Shown: positions 10,368 to 19,604 of the stretch, one piece after another
Numbering within the stretch: the first letter of the stretch is position 1
Layout of the letters: each line of letters starts with the position of its first letter
NCBI GenBank assembly: GCA_945831575.1
Contig: CAMACX010000010.1
Span: forward strand, 1 to 64,000
Direction of reading: 5' to 3'
Source of the DNA: an uncultured Mediterranea sp.
GTDB lineage: Bacteria > Bacteroidota > Bacteroidia > Bacteroidales > Bacteroidaceae
DNA length: 64,000 nt
Position numbers and translations under genes: made by a program
Notes under the pieces: generated by a model
What the model saw: the letters and a program-made list of their open reading frames with translations, nothing else
Database searches by the model: none
What the model was told of the DNA's origin: nothing

Positions 10368-11711
10368 ATGAGAATTAAGATATTATTGTTAGGATGGTTG
10401 CTGCTTCACCCTGTGGTGAGGGCAGCAGCCATTTCTGTTGATAGCGTGTGGCTCGCTATGGACAGTCTGTCTATAGCCCGTCTGGCACGGGTTGCTGCTC
10501 AGCAATCCACGGACACGGTTACAGCCTTCAAGGAGGCTTGGGAAACCCAATGCAGGAGACGACTGGAACAAGGCCTGTCCCGGACCGTAGAAGGGGCCTC
10601 TACAGATTCCTGCGAAACACTTCGGGCAGCAGTGCGGAGTGTGTGGTGCTGTCATCTCTTCCATGCTATCCCCCAGTCGGCATCACGTAGCCGGTTGATG
10701 AAGGAACGTGAGAGGGTGTCTGCATGGAGGCAGTCGCTTGTGGTCAACAGCGATCCTTTGGGTGATGAGCGCCTTCACATCGACACCTGCTGGATGCTGC
10801 CTGGCCGTCAGCCGGAGGAGTTGGAACAGGCACTGGATACATTGCCTCTGGACGCATGGTCGGAACCCCTTGTCACTGCTATGGGTATCCATCTGCTGAA
10901 GGTGCTTGTCCGAGATTCCCTGTTTCTTCCTATTCCGCAACGCATGGCTGACAGTCGGCTTGAGCAGCTGAAGGCTAAGCACGATTATCAGCCGCAGCAG
11001 GAGATGATAGACCGCCTCCGTAAGGGAATGTTGTCTGAGGAGGGGGTGTTGTTCTATGTGGATCAGCATCCTTATACGCTTGCAACCTTCAGGCTCTTCG
11101 CGGCATCTCGTCGGAGCGCTCCACAGCATTGTTTTGATGCCTTTGTGAAGAAGTCGTTGCTGGATGCGGAAGCTCAGGCACTCTTCGCAGGTGAACGGTC
11201 CCAACGCGAACTCTTGGCAACGCGCGATAGCCTGATGATACATCATCTGCTGATGAAGGAGGTCTATCCCCGGTTGCATGATGAAGAAGCACTGGAGGCC
11301 TGGTATCAAGCACATGCCGCACAGTTTCGTCGCCCGACCTTCAGGGGGCTGGTGCTGCATTGCATGGATAAAGAGCAGGGGCGTGCGCTACGTAAGTTTC
11401 TCAAGCCGTTGCCGGAGTCGGAACGCCGGCGTGCCTTGGAGCAGGTATTTGCCAACCAACCTGCTGAGGCTCCTGAGGTGGAGGAGGGCGTCTTCTTTGA
11501 AGGCTCTAACCCTTACGTAGATGCGCTCTGTTTTCGTAAAGCAGCTGTCGAGCCTCACCCACAGCGACCATATATTCAGTTGGTCGGCAGAAAGACGAAA
11601 GGTCCGGAACACTATCAGGAGGTGCGTCAAGAGGTACTGAATGGCTATCAGCTCGAACTCATACATCGTCTTCTCCTCTCTGCAGACGAGGGTGGTAACG
11701 TGGAAAATTAA
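10368..11711 (+). CDS. Exported PpiC/SurA-like protein (foldase-like)
   Basis: A 447-aa protein with an N-terminal signal peptide (hydrophobic core LLLGWLLLHPVVRAAA). The rest is mostly charged helices. The arrangement of an N-terminal helical part, a segment resembling a parvulin-fold repeat (HIDTCWMLPGR... with VTAMGIHLLKV), then a long helical region and a second divergent segment (FRGLVLHCMDKEQGRALRKFL) resembles SurA/PpiD chaperones. I see no well-conserved rotamase signature, so isomerase activity is doubtful. It is the first of three consecutive foldase-like genes, 13 bp after guaB, and probably assists outer-membrane protein folding in the periplasm. Family call is by architecture and context; the exact name is uncertain. 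Confidence 0.6.
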   Translation: MRIKILLLGWLLLHPVVRAAAISVDSVWLAMDSLSIARLARVAAQQSTDTVTAFKEAWETQCRRRLEQGLSRTVEGASTDSCETLRAAVRSVWCCHLFHAIPQSASRSRLMKERERVSAWRQSLVVNSDPLGDERLHIDTCWMLPGRQPEELEQALDTLPLDAWSEPLVTAMGIHLLKVLVRDSLFLPIPQRMADSRLEQLKAKHDYQPQQEMIDRLRKGMLSEEGVLFYVDQHPYTLATFRLFAASRRSAPQHCFDAFVKKSLLDAEAQALFAGERSQRELLATRDSLMIHHLLMKEVYPRLHDEEALEAWYQAHAAQFRRPTFRGLVLHCMDKEQGRALRKFLKPLPESERRRALEQVFANQPAEAPEVEEGVFFEGSNPYVDALCFRKAAVEPHPQRPYIQLVGRKTKGPEHYQEVRQEVLNGYQLELIHRLLLSADEGGNVEN

Positions 11712-11786
11712 TCAAGAGGATATAAAAAATGTAAAGAATCAAAGAACCAAGCGATTAATCCCTTATCTTCGTACCCTCTTAAGAAG

Positions 11787-12662
11787 TTGTATATACAGAT
11801 GATTGACAAGATACGAACCTATTGCTTATTCCTCCTGGCACTATCGGGCATTGCTTCGTGCAGCCAAGAGCATGACCACCACGGTAAGACACCGCTGGTG
11901 GAGCTTGATGGTCAGTTTCTCTATAAGGAGGACCTGGAGGCTGTGCAACCATTGGGCCTCTCGGCGGATGACAGCGTACTCTTTGCTTCGCATTTCATCC
12001 GTAACTGGCTTGAAGACCTCTTGCTGTACGAGCAGGCCAAGCGCAACATTCCCGACAAGGAGGCCATAGACCTTCGGGTGTCCAATTACCGCAAGGCGCT
12101 GATTGTACACGACTACCAACAGGCGCTGATTGCCCAACAGCTGTCCGAGGAGATATCGGAAGAGGAAATTACGGCGTATTATAAAGCACACAGTGACCTG
12201 TTCAAAGTGGAGAAGCCATTGATTCGCGGGCTCTTCATCAAAGTGCCTCTCAAGGCGCCGGGCCTATCCAATGTGCGACGCTGGTACAAGGCCCGCACAC
12301 CGGAGGCCGTGGAGCAACTGGAGAAGTACAGCTTGAAGAGTGCTGTGAAGTATGACTACTTCTATGACCGTTGGCTGACCGTCTCGGAGGTCGCTGCCAT
12401 GATGCCGCTGCCGGTGGATGAGGCAGATGCTTACCTCAAGCGCCACAAGCAGATAGAACTGAAGGATACAGCCTATTGCTATTATCTTGATGTCAGTGAC
12501 TATCTTCCGGTGGGCGCTCAGGAGCCCGAGGAGTTGGCTCGGCCCGAGGCAAGAAGTATGTTGATTAATCTGAAGCAGGTGCAGTTCTTTCAACGGGTCA
12601 AAAATGACCTATACGAATCGGCTGTGCAGCATGGACGCATCGTTTATTCAGAGTCTCAATAA
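11787..12662 (+). CDS. PpiC-like lipoprotein (foldase-like)
   Basis: A 291-aa predicted lipoprotein. The hydrophobic leader ends in a lipobox-like LSGIASC, so the Cys would be acylated after export. The body is helical and charged (LFASHFIRNWLEDLLLYEQAK, EEISEEEITAYYKAHSDLFKVEKPLIRGLFIKV), the pattern of the SurA/PrsA N-terminal chaperone module, where the segment EEEITAYYKAH matches the parvulin-preceding helix. A parvulin domain is not recognisable downstream. The first ATG (11787) or the ATG at 11799 (MIDKIRTYC) may be used; both keep the lipobox. It lies between two other foldase-like genes, 12 bp ahead of the surA-like gene, and likely acts in the same periplasmic folding pathway. Confidence 0.65.
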   Translation: MYIQMIDKIRTYCLFLLALSGIASCSQEHDHHGKTPLVELDGQFLYKEDLEAVQPLGLSADDSVLFASHFIRNWLEDLLLYEQAKRNIPDKEAIDLRVSNYRKALIVHDYQQALIAQQLSEEISEEEITAYYKAHSDLFKVEKPLIRGLFIKVPLKAPGLSNVRRWYKARTPEAVEQLEKYSLKSAVKYDYFYDRWLTVSEVAAMMPLPVDEADAYLKRHKQIELKDTAYCYYLDVSDYLPVGAQEPEELARPEARSMLINLKQVQFFQRVKNDLYESAVQHGRIVYSESQ

Positions 12663-12674
12663 CCATAACACACC

Positions 12675-14060
12675 ATGAACTTTAATCCATTCATTCAAAG
12701 TATTATGAACGTAAAGTATCTATTAGTATTCATTTTTTGCTCTTTAGTAGGGCAGGTGGTCGCCCAGGACAATGTCATTGACGAAGTGGTCTGGGTTGTT
12801 GGTGATGAGGCCATCTTGAAGTCTGAGGTGGAAGAGGCGCGCATGAATGCCGTCTATGAAGGACGCCATTTCGACCGCGACCCCTATTGTGTCATTCCCG
12901 AGGAGATTGCTGTGCAGAAGCTTTTCCTCCACCAGGCCGAGCTCGACAGTATCGAGGTGCCAGAGAGTGAGGTCATCCAGCGCGTGGATTACATGACCAA
13001 CATGTACATCAATAACATAGGTTCGCGTGAAAAGATGGAGGAGTACTTCAACAAGACCTCTTCGCAGATTCGCGAGACACTGCGTGAGAATGCCCGTGAA
13101 GGACTCAAGGTGCAGAAGATGCAGCAGAAACTCGTGGGCGAGATTAAGGTGACACCAGCCGAGGTACGCCGCTATTTCAAGGATTTGCCTTCTGACAGTA
13201 TTCCTTACATCCCTACGCAGGTAGAGGTTCAGATTATTACCCAGCAACCCGTTGTCCCTGTGGAGGAGATTGAGGACGTCAAGCGCAGACTGCGTGAATA
13301 CACCGAACGCATCACCACGGGCGAAACCAGTTTCTCCACCTTGGCACGACTCTATTCTGAGGATCGCGAGTCGGCCTTGCATGGAGGTGAACTGCCTTTC
13401 TATGGAAAGGGACAGCTGAACCAGGCTTTTGCTAATGTAGCCTTTAACCTTCAGGATCCCAATAAAGTCTCCAAGATTGTGGAGTCGGAGTTTGGCTATC
13501 ACATCATCCAGCTCATCGAGAAGCGTGGTGAGCGCATCAAGGTACGTCACATCTTGATCAAGCCCCATATTCCCGATGATGCTATCTTGGCTGCCAATGC
13601 CCGTCTGGACTCCATAGCCGATGACATCCGCAACCAGAAGTTTTCCTTCGAGGCTGCAGCAGCGATGCTGTCGCACGACAAAGATACACGTAATAACCAT
13701 GGACTCCTGCCCAACCCCGCGACAAATACCTCGCGATTTGAGATGCAGGAACTTCCCCCCGAGATTGCCAAGGTGGTAGATGGTATGCAGGTGGGCGAGA
13801 TTTCCAAGGCATTCACCATGATTCCCCAGAAGACGGGTAAGGAGGAGTGTGTCATTGTGAAGCTGAAGAGCCGTATCAATGGTCATAAGGCTACCATTGC
13901 AGAGGATTATCAGAACCTGAAAGAGATTGTATTGGCCAAGCGTCGTGATGAGATGCTGGATAAGTGGATCCGCGAGAAGCAGCGCCACACCTATGTGCGC
14001 ATTAAGGAGGAGTGGCGTGGCCAGTGTGCATTCAAATATCCCGGTTGGATCCGTGAATAA
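12675..14060 (+). CDS. surA: Periplasmic peptidylprolyl isomerase, SurA-like
   Basis: A 461-aa periplasmic foldase. The likely start is the second Met (12705, MNVKYLLVFIFCSLVGQVVA), which begins a good signal peptide cut near VVAQ. A SurA N-terminal domain follows (NVIDEVVWVVGDEAILKSEVEE, a hallmark of the family). Two parvulin-type regions come next: one around residues 180-290 (FSTLARLYSEDRESALHGGELPF, then ESEFGYHIIQL) and one around 290-400 (KVRHILIKPH, SHDKDTRNNHGLLP). SurA binds unfolded outer-membrane proteins and delivers them to the BAM complex. Its position after two paralogue-like genes and before an OstA-like LPS-export protein fits an envelope-assembly operon. Confidence 0.85.
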   Translation: MNFNPFIQSIMNVKYLLVFIFCSLVGQVVAQDNVIDEVVWVVGDEAILKSEVEEARMNAVYEGRHFDRDPYCVIPEEIAVQKLFLHQAELDSIEVPESEVIQRVDYMTNMYINNIGSREKMEEYFNKTSSQIRETLRENAREGLKVQKMQQKLVGEIKVTPAEVRRYFKDLPSDSIPYIPTQVEVQIITQQPVVPVEEIEDVKRRLREYTERITTGETSFSTLARLYSEDRESALHGGELPFYGKGQLNQAFANVAFNLQDPNKVSKIVESEFGYHIIQLIEKRGERIKVRHILIKPHIPDDAILAANARLDSIADDIRNQKFSFEAAAAMLSHDKDTRNNHGLLPNPATNTSRFEMQELPPEIAKVVDGMQVGEISKAFTMIPQKTGKEECVIVKLKSRINGHKATIAEDYQNLKEIVLAKRRDEMLDKWIREKQRHTYVRIKEEWRGQCAFKYPGWIRE

Positions 14061-14085
14061 TCGCTCCTAAAAGTCGCTGTCAATC

Positions 14086-15750
14086 ATGAGTAAAAAAAGC
14101 GCTGTTTCTCCTACTAGTCGGTTGTGCGTGGCCTTGCCGTTGCTGCTGGTCATCTGTGCGCTCAGTGCGCAGGACCGGCCTAAGTCAACTGAACCTCAAC
14201 AGGCCAAGAAGACCCGGATAGACCTTCTTCATGCTGATGAGGCCCAGGCCGACAAGCAGGCACGTCCCGATGTACAGGTGTTGGTCGGCTCGGTGCAGTT
14301 GCGCCATGCAGGGATGCTGATGTTCTGCGATACAGCCTATCTCTTTGAAAAGACGAACTCCGTAGAGGCTTTCGGGAACGTGCGCATGGAGCAAGGAGAT
14401 ACCCTCTTCATCTACGGCGACCGTCTCTATTATAACGGGATGTCACAGCTGGCTGAGTTGCGCGAGCATGTGCGTATGATCAACCGGAACTCCGTGCTGA
14501 CCACCGACAGCCTGAATTACGACCGGGTGCTTGACCTGGGCTACTATTTCGAGGGGGGAACGTTGACCGATGAAGAGAATGTGCTCACCTCCATCTGGGG
14601 AGAATATTCGCCGACCACCAAGCTGGCCACCTTCAATCATGAGGTACGCCTGGTCAATCCCCGCTTTACCCTCACCTCTGATACGTTGAAGTACAGCACG
14701 GAGAGTAAGATTGCTACCATACTGGGCCCCTCGGATATCGTGAGTGACGAGAATCACATCTATTCAGAACGTGGCCTATATAATACGCAGACAGAACAGG
14801 CTGAATTACTTGACAGATCAGTGCTCACTAACCAGGGGAAGCGATTGACAGGCGATAGCCTCTTTTACGACCGTAAGCAGGGATTTGGCGAAGCATTCCG
14901 TCACGTGGTGATGAATGACACCGTCAACCGGAATATGCTTACAGGCGACTATTGCTTCTATAATGAGTTGACTGGGCATGCCGTCGCTACTGACCGTGCG
15001 GTAGCCGTTGACTATTCGCAGGGTGACAGCCTCTTCGTGCATGGGGATACCTTGCGGTTGCTCACCTACCATATGAACACCGATTCCGTCTATCGGGAGC
15101 TGCGTATTTATCATCATGTACGTGCTTATCGGAGTGATGTGCAGGCGGTGTGTGACTCGTTGGTGTATAATTCCAAGGATTCTTGCATGACGATGTACCG
15201 CGACCCCATTATCTGGTATGGTGCGCAGCAGCTCCTCGGTGAGGAGGTCAAGGTCTATACCAATGACAGCACCATCACTTGGGCTCATATCATCAATCAG
15301 GCGCTGGTGGTGGAACAGAAAGATACGGTACATTACAATCAGGTGAGTGGAAAGGAGATGAAAGCCTTCTTTGAGGAGGGAGAGATGCGTCAGGTAGATG
15401 TCAATGGCAATGTATTGGTGGTGTTTTATCCCATTGATGAGAAAGACAGCACCTTTATAGGGTTGAATCATGCAGAGGGAGGTTTCCTCAGAATGCTGCT
15501 CAAGGAGCGCCGTATGGATAAGGGGGCCTTTATAGGTAAAGCCGGTGGCACGCTCTATCCTATGTCGCAGATTCCCCCTGACCAGTATCGTCTATCCACC
15601 TTCGCTTGGTTCCCTGAGATTCGCCCAAGGAACAAGGGAGACATTTTTGAGTGGCGTGGCAAGCCGCAGGGACAAGAACTGAGGAAGAGTGACCGCAAGC
15701 CACAGAGTTCGCCTCGTGAGATGCATATCAAGCGAGCCAATAAGAAATAA
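14086..15750 (+). CDS. OstA-like (LptA/LptD N-domain family) protein
   Basis: A 554-aa exported protein with a signal sequence (LPLLLVICALSAQ) and a long run of short beta-strands typical of the OstA jellyroll fold: repeated xxYGDRLYYNG, TDSLNYDR, GDSLFYD, CDSLVYNSKD motifs. In Bacteroidota this family is the large periplasmic OstA-like partner that, like LptA, forms a hydrophobic groove for LPS transit. It lacks the C-terminal beta-barrel of LptD and is far longer than LptA. The C-terminal 50 residues are basic and low-complexity. It follows surA by 25 bp and precedes a small membrane protein and mutL, so co-transcription with the foldases is likely. LPS transport is the family's role, not directly shown here. 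Confidence 0.82.
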   Translation: MSKKSAVSPTSRLCVALPLLLVICALSAQDRPKSTEPQQAKKTRIDLLHADEAQADKQARPDVQVLVGSVQLRHAGMLMFCDTAYLFEKTNSVEAFGNVRMEQGDTLFIYGDRLYYNGMSQLAELREHVRMINRNSVLTTDSLNYDRVLDLGYYFEGGTLTDEENVLTSIWGEYSPTTKLATFNHEVRLVNPRFTLTSDTLKYSTESKIATILGPSDIVSDENHIYSERGLYNTQTEQAELLDRSVLTNQGKRLTGDSLFYDRKQGFGEAFRHVVMNDTVNRNMLTGDYCFYNELTGHAVATDRAVAVDYSQGDSLFVHGDTLRLLTYHMNTDSVYRELRIYHHVRAYRSDVQAVCDSLVYNSKDSCMTMYRDPIIWYGAQQLLGEEVKVYTNDSTITWAHIINQALVVEQKDTVHYNQVSGKEMKAFFEEGEMRQVDVNGNVLVVFYPIDEKDSTFIGLNHAEGGFLRMLLKERRMDKGAFIGKAGGTLYPMSQIPPDQYRLSTFAWFPEIRPRNKGDIFEWRGKPQGQELRKSDRKPQSSPREMHIKRANKK

Positions 15751-15792
15751 TATACATAGATATAATCAATTAGCCAACAGAATATTTACATT

Positions 15793-16083
15793 ATGGGAAT
15801 GTTTACCATGCGAAAGCCCCGGGGCTTTCATCACCCTTATATCTACGTGGATGAGCGTAAGGAACGTTTGGCCAAGATGACTGAGGATGCCAAGCGCGAA
15901 CTGGGTATGCTCCCTCCCAAAAAGTTTAAACCTGAAGATATCCGTGGTACGTTTATCGAGGGAACAACTCACTTGAAACGCCGCAAAGAGAGTGGCCGTA
16001 AACCGATGCACCTGGGTGTTCTGCTAGTCTTTATAGCCCTGCTCTGCTGGCTTTGGTATGCAATCTCCAGTGGTCTTATTTAA
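15793..16083 (+). CDS. Small conserved membrane protein
   Basis: A 96-aa protein with a highly charged N-terminal two thirds (many Arg and Lys, e.g. DERKERLAKMTEDAKREL) and a single hydrophobic C-terminal helix (MHLGVLLVFIALLCWLWYAI), so it is probably an inner-membrane protein with a cytoplasmic N-terminus. I do not recognise a named family. It sits between the OstA-like gene (42 bp upstream) and mutL (31 bp downstream) on the same strand. Any role in LPS transport is inference from position. ATG at 15793 follows an A-rich leader; the ATG at codon 5 is an alternative start. Confidence 0.7.
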   Translation: MGMFTMRKPRGFHHPYIYVDERKERLAKMTEDAKRELGMLPPKKFKPEDIRGTFIEGTTHLKRRKESGRKPMHLGVLLVFIALLCWLWYAISSGLI

Positions 16084-16114
16084 TAGTGGTCTTATCTAAT
16101 TATGTCATGCAGCT

Positions 16115-18049
16115 ATGAGTGATATCATCCGTTTGCTGCCCGATTCAGTGGCTAATCAGATTGCTGCCGGTGAGGTAATACAGCGTCCGGCTTCTGTGGT
16201 GAAGGAGTTGGTAGAGAATGCTGTGGACGCTGGAGCCACCGAAGTACACGTGCTGGTTACCGATGCAGGAAAGACCTGCGTGCAGGTGATTGACAACGGC
16301 CAAGGGATGTCCGAGACAGATGCCCGGCTTGCGTTCGAGCGTCATGCCACATCCAAGATCCGCCAGGCCACCGACCTTTTCGCTCTCCGCACGATGGGAT
16401 TTCGTGGCGAGGCATTGGCCTCCATTGCTGCTGTAGCTGAGGTCGATTTAAAGACCCGTCAACAGGGTGACGAACTGGGTACCCGCTTGATAATATCCGG
16501 TTCACGCGTGGAGAGCCAGGAGGTGGTGAGTTGTCCGTTGGGCAGTAACTTTAGTGTAAAGAATCTCTTCTTCAATGTTCCCGCACGTCGTAAGTTCCTT
16601 AAAGCCAATTCTACTGAATTGAGCAATGTCTTATTGGAATTCGAACGTATCGCATTGGTACATCCTGATGTCGCTTTCTATCTCTATAGTAATGACAGTG
16701 AGCTATTCAATCTGCCCGCATCCTCCTTGCGCCAACGGGTGCTGAGTGTTTTCGGCAAGAAGCTCAACCAACAGTTGCTTCCTGTGGAGGTAGAGACCTC
16801 GCTGATTACCATCAACGGCTTTGTAGCCAAACCTGAGACGGCACGCAAGAAGGGGTATCATCAATACTTCTTTGTCAACGGCCGGTACATGCGCCATCCC
16901 TATTTCCATAAGGCGGTGATGGAAGCCTATGACCGACTTATTCCGGCGGGGGAGCAGATCTCTTATTTCCTCTATTTTGATGTCGATCCAGCCAATATAG
17001 ATGTCAATATTCACCCGACGAAGACTGAAATCAAGTTTGAGAATGAGCAGTCAATCTGGCAGATTCTTGCTGCGGCTATCAAGGAGACCCTAGGACGCTT
17101 TAATGAAGTGCCGACCATCGACTTTGACACCGAAGACCGACCTGCCGAGATGCCAGCTTTTGGAGAGCAAGTTTTACCAATCAGACCTCCCGAGGTCCAC
17201 TACAACGCCAGCTACAATCCCTTCACGGGGTCAGCGGGTTCTATAGCAGGTAGAAAGGCCACGGGAACGGTTACTGACTCAATCCTGCCAGCCTCGAGCT
17301 CTTCGTCAGACGACTCCACTATGGCTTGGGGACTTGACAGATTGAATGCTCCCGACCCTTCCGATTCACGTGCTGCGGCATATGCCCCAGCATCCGACAG
17401 CCTGGAGGATGTATTGCCGGATAAAGACGGTGATGAGGGCCGTTTGCCATTGGGCGAGGAGCAAAAACGGGCAAGCCTGACAGGTGGTGACTATTTGCAG
17501 TTCAAGGGACGTTATATCCTTACCTCTGTCAGGTCGGGCTTGATGCTGATTGACCAACATCGCGCCCATGTACGTGTGCTATTCGACCGCTATATGGAGC
17601 AGATACGCCGGGGCAAAGGGCTCTCTCAGGGAGTGCTTTTCCCTGAAATCCTTCAACTGCCACCTTCCGAGGCTGCCATGCTGGATGCACTACAGGATGA
17701 CTTTGAGGCGGTGGGATTTGACCTCTCTTCCTTAGGTGGTGGTAGTTATGCCATTCAAGGAGTCCCGGCAGGGATTGAGGGTCTCCACCCTGTGGAGTTG
17801 GTGCGTAGCATGGTGAATAATGCCTTGGAGAAGGGAGGCGACATCAAGGAGGAGGTACAGGAGCTGTTGGCCCTTACACTGGCCCGTGCTTCTGCTATCG
17901 TCTATGGTCAAGTGCTTACCATGCAGGAAATGACCACGCTGATTGATGATCTGTTTGCCACGACAATGCCGACCTATACCCCTGATGGAAGGCCGGTGCT
18001 TACCACTATTCGTGAAGAAGAAATTGACAAATTATTTAATAAACCCTAA
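16115..18049 (+). CDS. mutL: DNA mismatch repair protein MutL
   Basis: A 644-aa GHL-type ATPase that couples MutS mismatch recognition to strand removal. The N-terminal ATPase has the family motifs: [29 protein letters not shown], the ATSKI lid segment and [10 protein letters not shown] variable Ser/Ala/Asp-rich linker spans about residues 350-450. The C-terminal dimerisation domain begins near [11 protein letters not shown]. In the region equivalent to the endonuclease motif DQHAxxERxxxE, the sequence reads [14 protein letters not shown], which lacks the second acidic residues; see findings. The 31-bp gap from the preceding small gene and 3-bp gap to the following gene indicate an operon. 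Confidence 0.95.
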   Translation: MSDIIRLLPDSVANQIAAGEVIQRPASVVKELVENAVDAGATEVHVLVTDAGKTCVQVIDNGQGMSETDARLAFERHATSKIRQATDLFALRTMGFRGEALASIAAVAEVDLKTRQQGDELGTRLIISGSRVESQEVVSCPLGSNFSVKNLFFNVPARRKFLKANSTELSNVLLEFERIALVHPDVAFYLYSNDSELFNLPASSLRQRVLSVFGKKLNQQLLPVEVETSLITINGFVAKPETARKKGYHQYFFVNGRYMRHPYFHKAVMEAYDRLIPAGEQISYFLYFDVDPANIDVNIHPTKTEIKFENEQSIWQILAAAIKETLGRFNEVPTIDFDTEDRPAEMPAFGEQVLPIRPPEVHYNASYNPFTGSAGSIAGRKATGTVTDSILPASSSSSDDSTMAWGLDRLNAPDPSDSRAAAYAPASDSLEDVLPDKDGDEGRLPLGEEQKRASLTGGDYLQFKGRYILTSVRSGLMLIDQHRAHVRVLFDRYMEQIRRGKGLSQGVLFPEILQLPPSEAAMLDALQDDFEAVGFDLSSLGGGSYAIQGVPAGIEGLHPVELVRSMVNNALEKGGDIKEEVQELLALTLARASAIVYGQVLTMQEMTTLIDDLFATTMPTYTPDGRPVLTTIREEEIDKLFNKP

Positions 18050-18052
18050 GTT

Positions 18053-19570
18053 ATGCTGCGACGAGTTCGAATCCTTTTGGCAGTTGTATGCCTGCTGTTG
18101 ATTACCGGGCTGTTTCTCGACTTCACCGGTACGCTCCATTCCTGGTTTGGGTGGTTGCCCAAGCTTCAGTTCTGGCCTGCTGTGTTGGCCCTGAATGTTG
18201 GAGTGGTGCTTTTCTTGTTACTGCTTACATTGCTTTGCGGCCGTGTCTATTGCTCTGTGATTTGTCCGCTGGGTGTGATGCAGGATGTGGTCTCCCACCT
18301 TAGTGGCCTTCGTAAGAAGAAGAAATACCGCTTCGGTTACTCTCCTGCGCGTAATGTGCTGCGCTATAGTATGCTGGTATTGTTTCTGATTGCAACTTTG
18401 GCAGGCTTGGGCTCTTTGGCCGCATTGCTGGCCCCTTATAGTGCTTTTGGACGTATAGCCCATTCATTGTTGGCTCCGATTTATGGCTGGGGAAACAACC
18501 TGTTGGCTGGCTGGGCAGAGGCTCAGGGAAGCTTTGCTTTTTCTCGGCATGAGGTATGGCTACGCAGTCTGCCTACCTTGGTGATTGCCGTGATCACGCT
18601 GGTGGTACTCTTTGTTTTGGCCTGGCGCAATGGGCGTACCTATTGTAATACCGTTTGTCCGGTGGGAACCATACTCGGATTCTTCTCGCGTTTCTCGTTG
18701 CTGCGTCCAGTTATTGACGTGAATAAGTGTAACCGTTGTACGCTCTGTTCGCGTCAGTGCAAGGCCTCCTGCATTGACCCGGCTCATCATCGGATAGATT
18801 ACTCCCGCTGTGTGGCTTGCATGGATTGCATCGGTGCATGTAAGCATGGGGCTATCAGCTATCGGTTGCGTACCAAGGCTGCTTCTGCAGTGGAGAAGCC
18901 CATTGCTTCCTCAGACGTTAAGCTCGCTTTAGCCCCAACAGGTACGTCGCGCCGCAGTTTCCTTACCGGTGCCGGTTTAGCCCTTGGGGCAGTAGCAGTT
19001 GAAGCCCGGCGTAAGAAGGTGGATGGTGGCTTGGCCAAGGTCATTGACAAGCAGCAACCTGTGCGCCGCACGCCGATTGTCCCTCCTGGTGCAGAGGGGG
19101 TACGCCATTTCTATCAGCACTGCGTGGCTTGCCAGCTTTGTGTGTCGGTCTGCCCGAATAACGTGCTTCGTCCCTCCACTGACCTGATGCGGTTGATGCA
19201 GCCCGAGGCTTCGTATGAGCGTGGTTATTGCCGTCCGGAATGTACCAAATGTTCCGAAGTGTGTCCGACTGGTTCCATCCGTCTGTTGACTCGTGCAGAG
19301 AAGTCATCTGAGCAGATAGGTCATGCTGTGTGGATCAAGCAGAACTGTTTGCCTGCTGTCAATGGAACTTCTTGTGGCAATTGTGCTCGTCACTGCCCTG
19401 TTGGCGCCATTACTATGGTGCCGATGCATCCTGATGACGAGCAGTCGCCTCGGATACCTGTTGTAGATGAAAACCGTTGTATCGGTTGTGGAGCCTGCGA
19501 GCACCTCTGCCCTGTGCGTCCCTTCAGTGCCATCTATGTAGAGGGCCACAAACAGCATCATACCATCTAA
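18053..19570 (+). CDS. Membrane iron-sulfur protein, NapH-NapG-like fusion
   Basis: A 505-aa polytopic electron carrier. The N-terminal half has about four hydrophobic helices and NapH/CcoG-type motifs CGRVYCSVICPLG and GRTYCNTVCPVG, then a cytoplasmic 2x[4Fe-4S] ferredoxin domain (CNRCTLCSRQC, CVACMDCIGAC). Around residue 295-320 an internal twin-arginine-like segment SRRSFLTGAGLALGAVAVEA begins a second half with further cluster motifs (CVACQLCVSVCP, CRPECTKCSEVC, CGNCARHCP, CIGCGACEHLCP), as in NapG. The order suggests a fused membrane quinol-type module and a periplasmic ferredoxin module. It starts 3 bp after mutL and precedes a Tat-type oxidoreductase, its likely partner. The electron donor and acceptor are unknown. 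Confidence 0.82.
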   Translation: MLRRVRILLAVVCLLLITGLFLDFTGTLHSWFGWLPKLQFWPAVLALNVGVVLFLLLLTLLCGRVYCSVICPLGVMQDVVSHLSGLRKKKKYRFGYSPARNVLRYSMLVLFLIATLAGLGSLAALLAPYSAFGRIAHSLLAPIYGWGNNLLAGWAEAQGSFAFSRHEVWLRSLPTLVIAVITLVVLFVLAWRNGRTYCNTVCPVGTILGFFSRFSLLRPVIDVNKCNRCTLCSRQCKASCIDPAHHRIDYSRCVACMDCIGACKHGAISYRLRTKAASAVEKPIASSDVKLALAPTGTSRRSFLTGAGLALGAVAVEARRKKVDGGLAKVIDKQQPVRRTPIVPPGAEGVRHFYQHCVACQLCVSVCPNNVLRPSTDLMRLMQPEASYERGYCRPECTKCSEVCPTGSIRLLTRAEKSSEQIGHAVWIKQNCLPAVNGTSCGNCARHCPVGAITMVPMHPDDEQSPRIPVVDENRCIGCGACEHLCPVRPFSAIYVEGHKQHHTI

Positions 19571-19604
19571 TCCCTATTTATCAACTTCAAAAACGCGTAA
19601 TATA

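Noticed and set aside
12744-13988. 414-aa minus-strand ORF opposite surA-like
   Set aside because: Shadow frame with Leu/His-rich composition; the sense gene has clear SurA motifs and a signal peptide.
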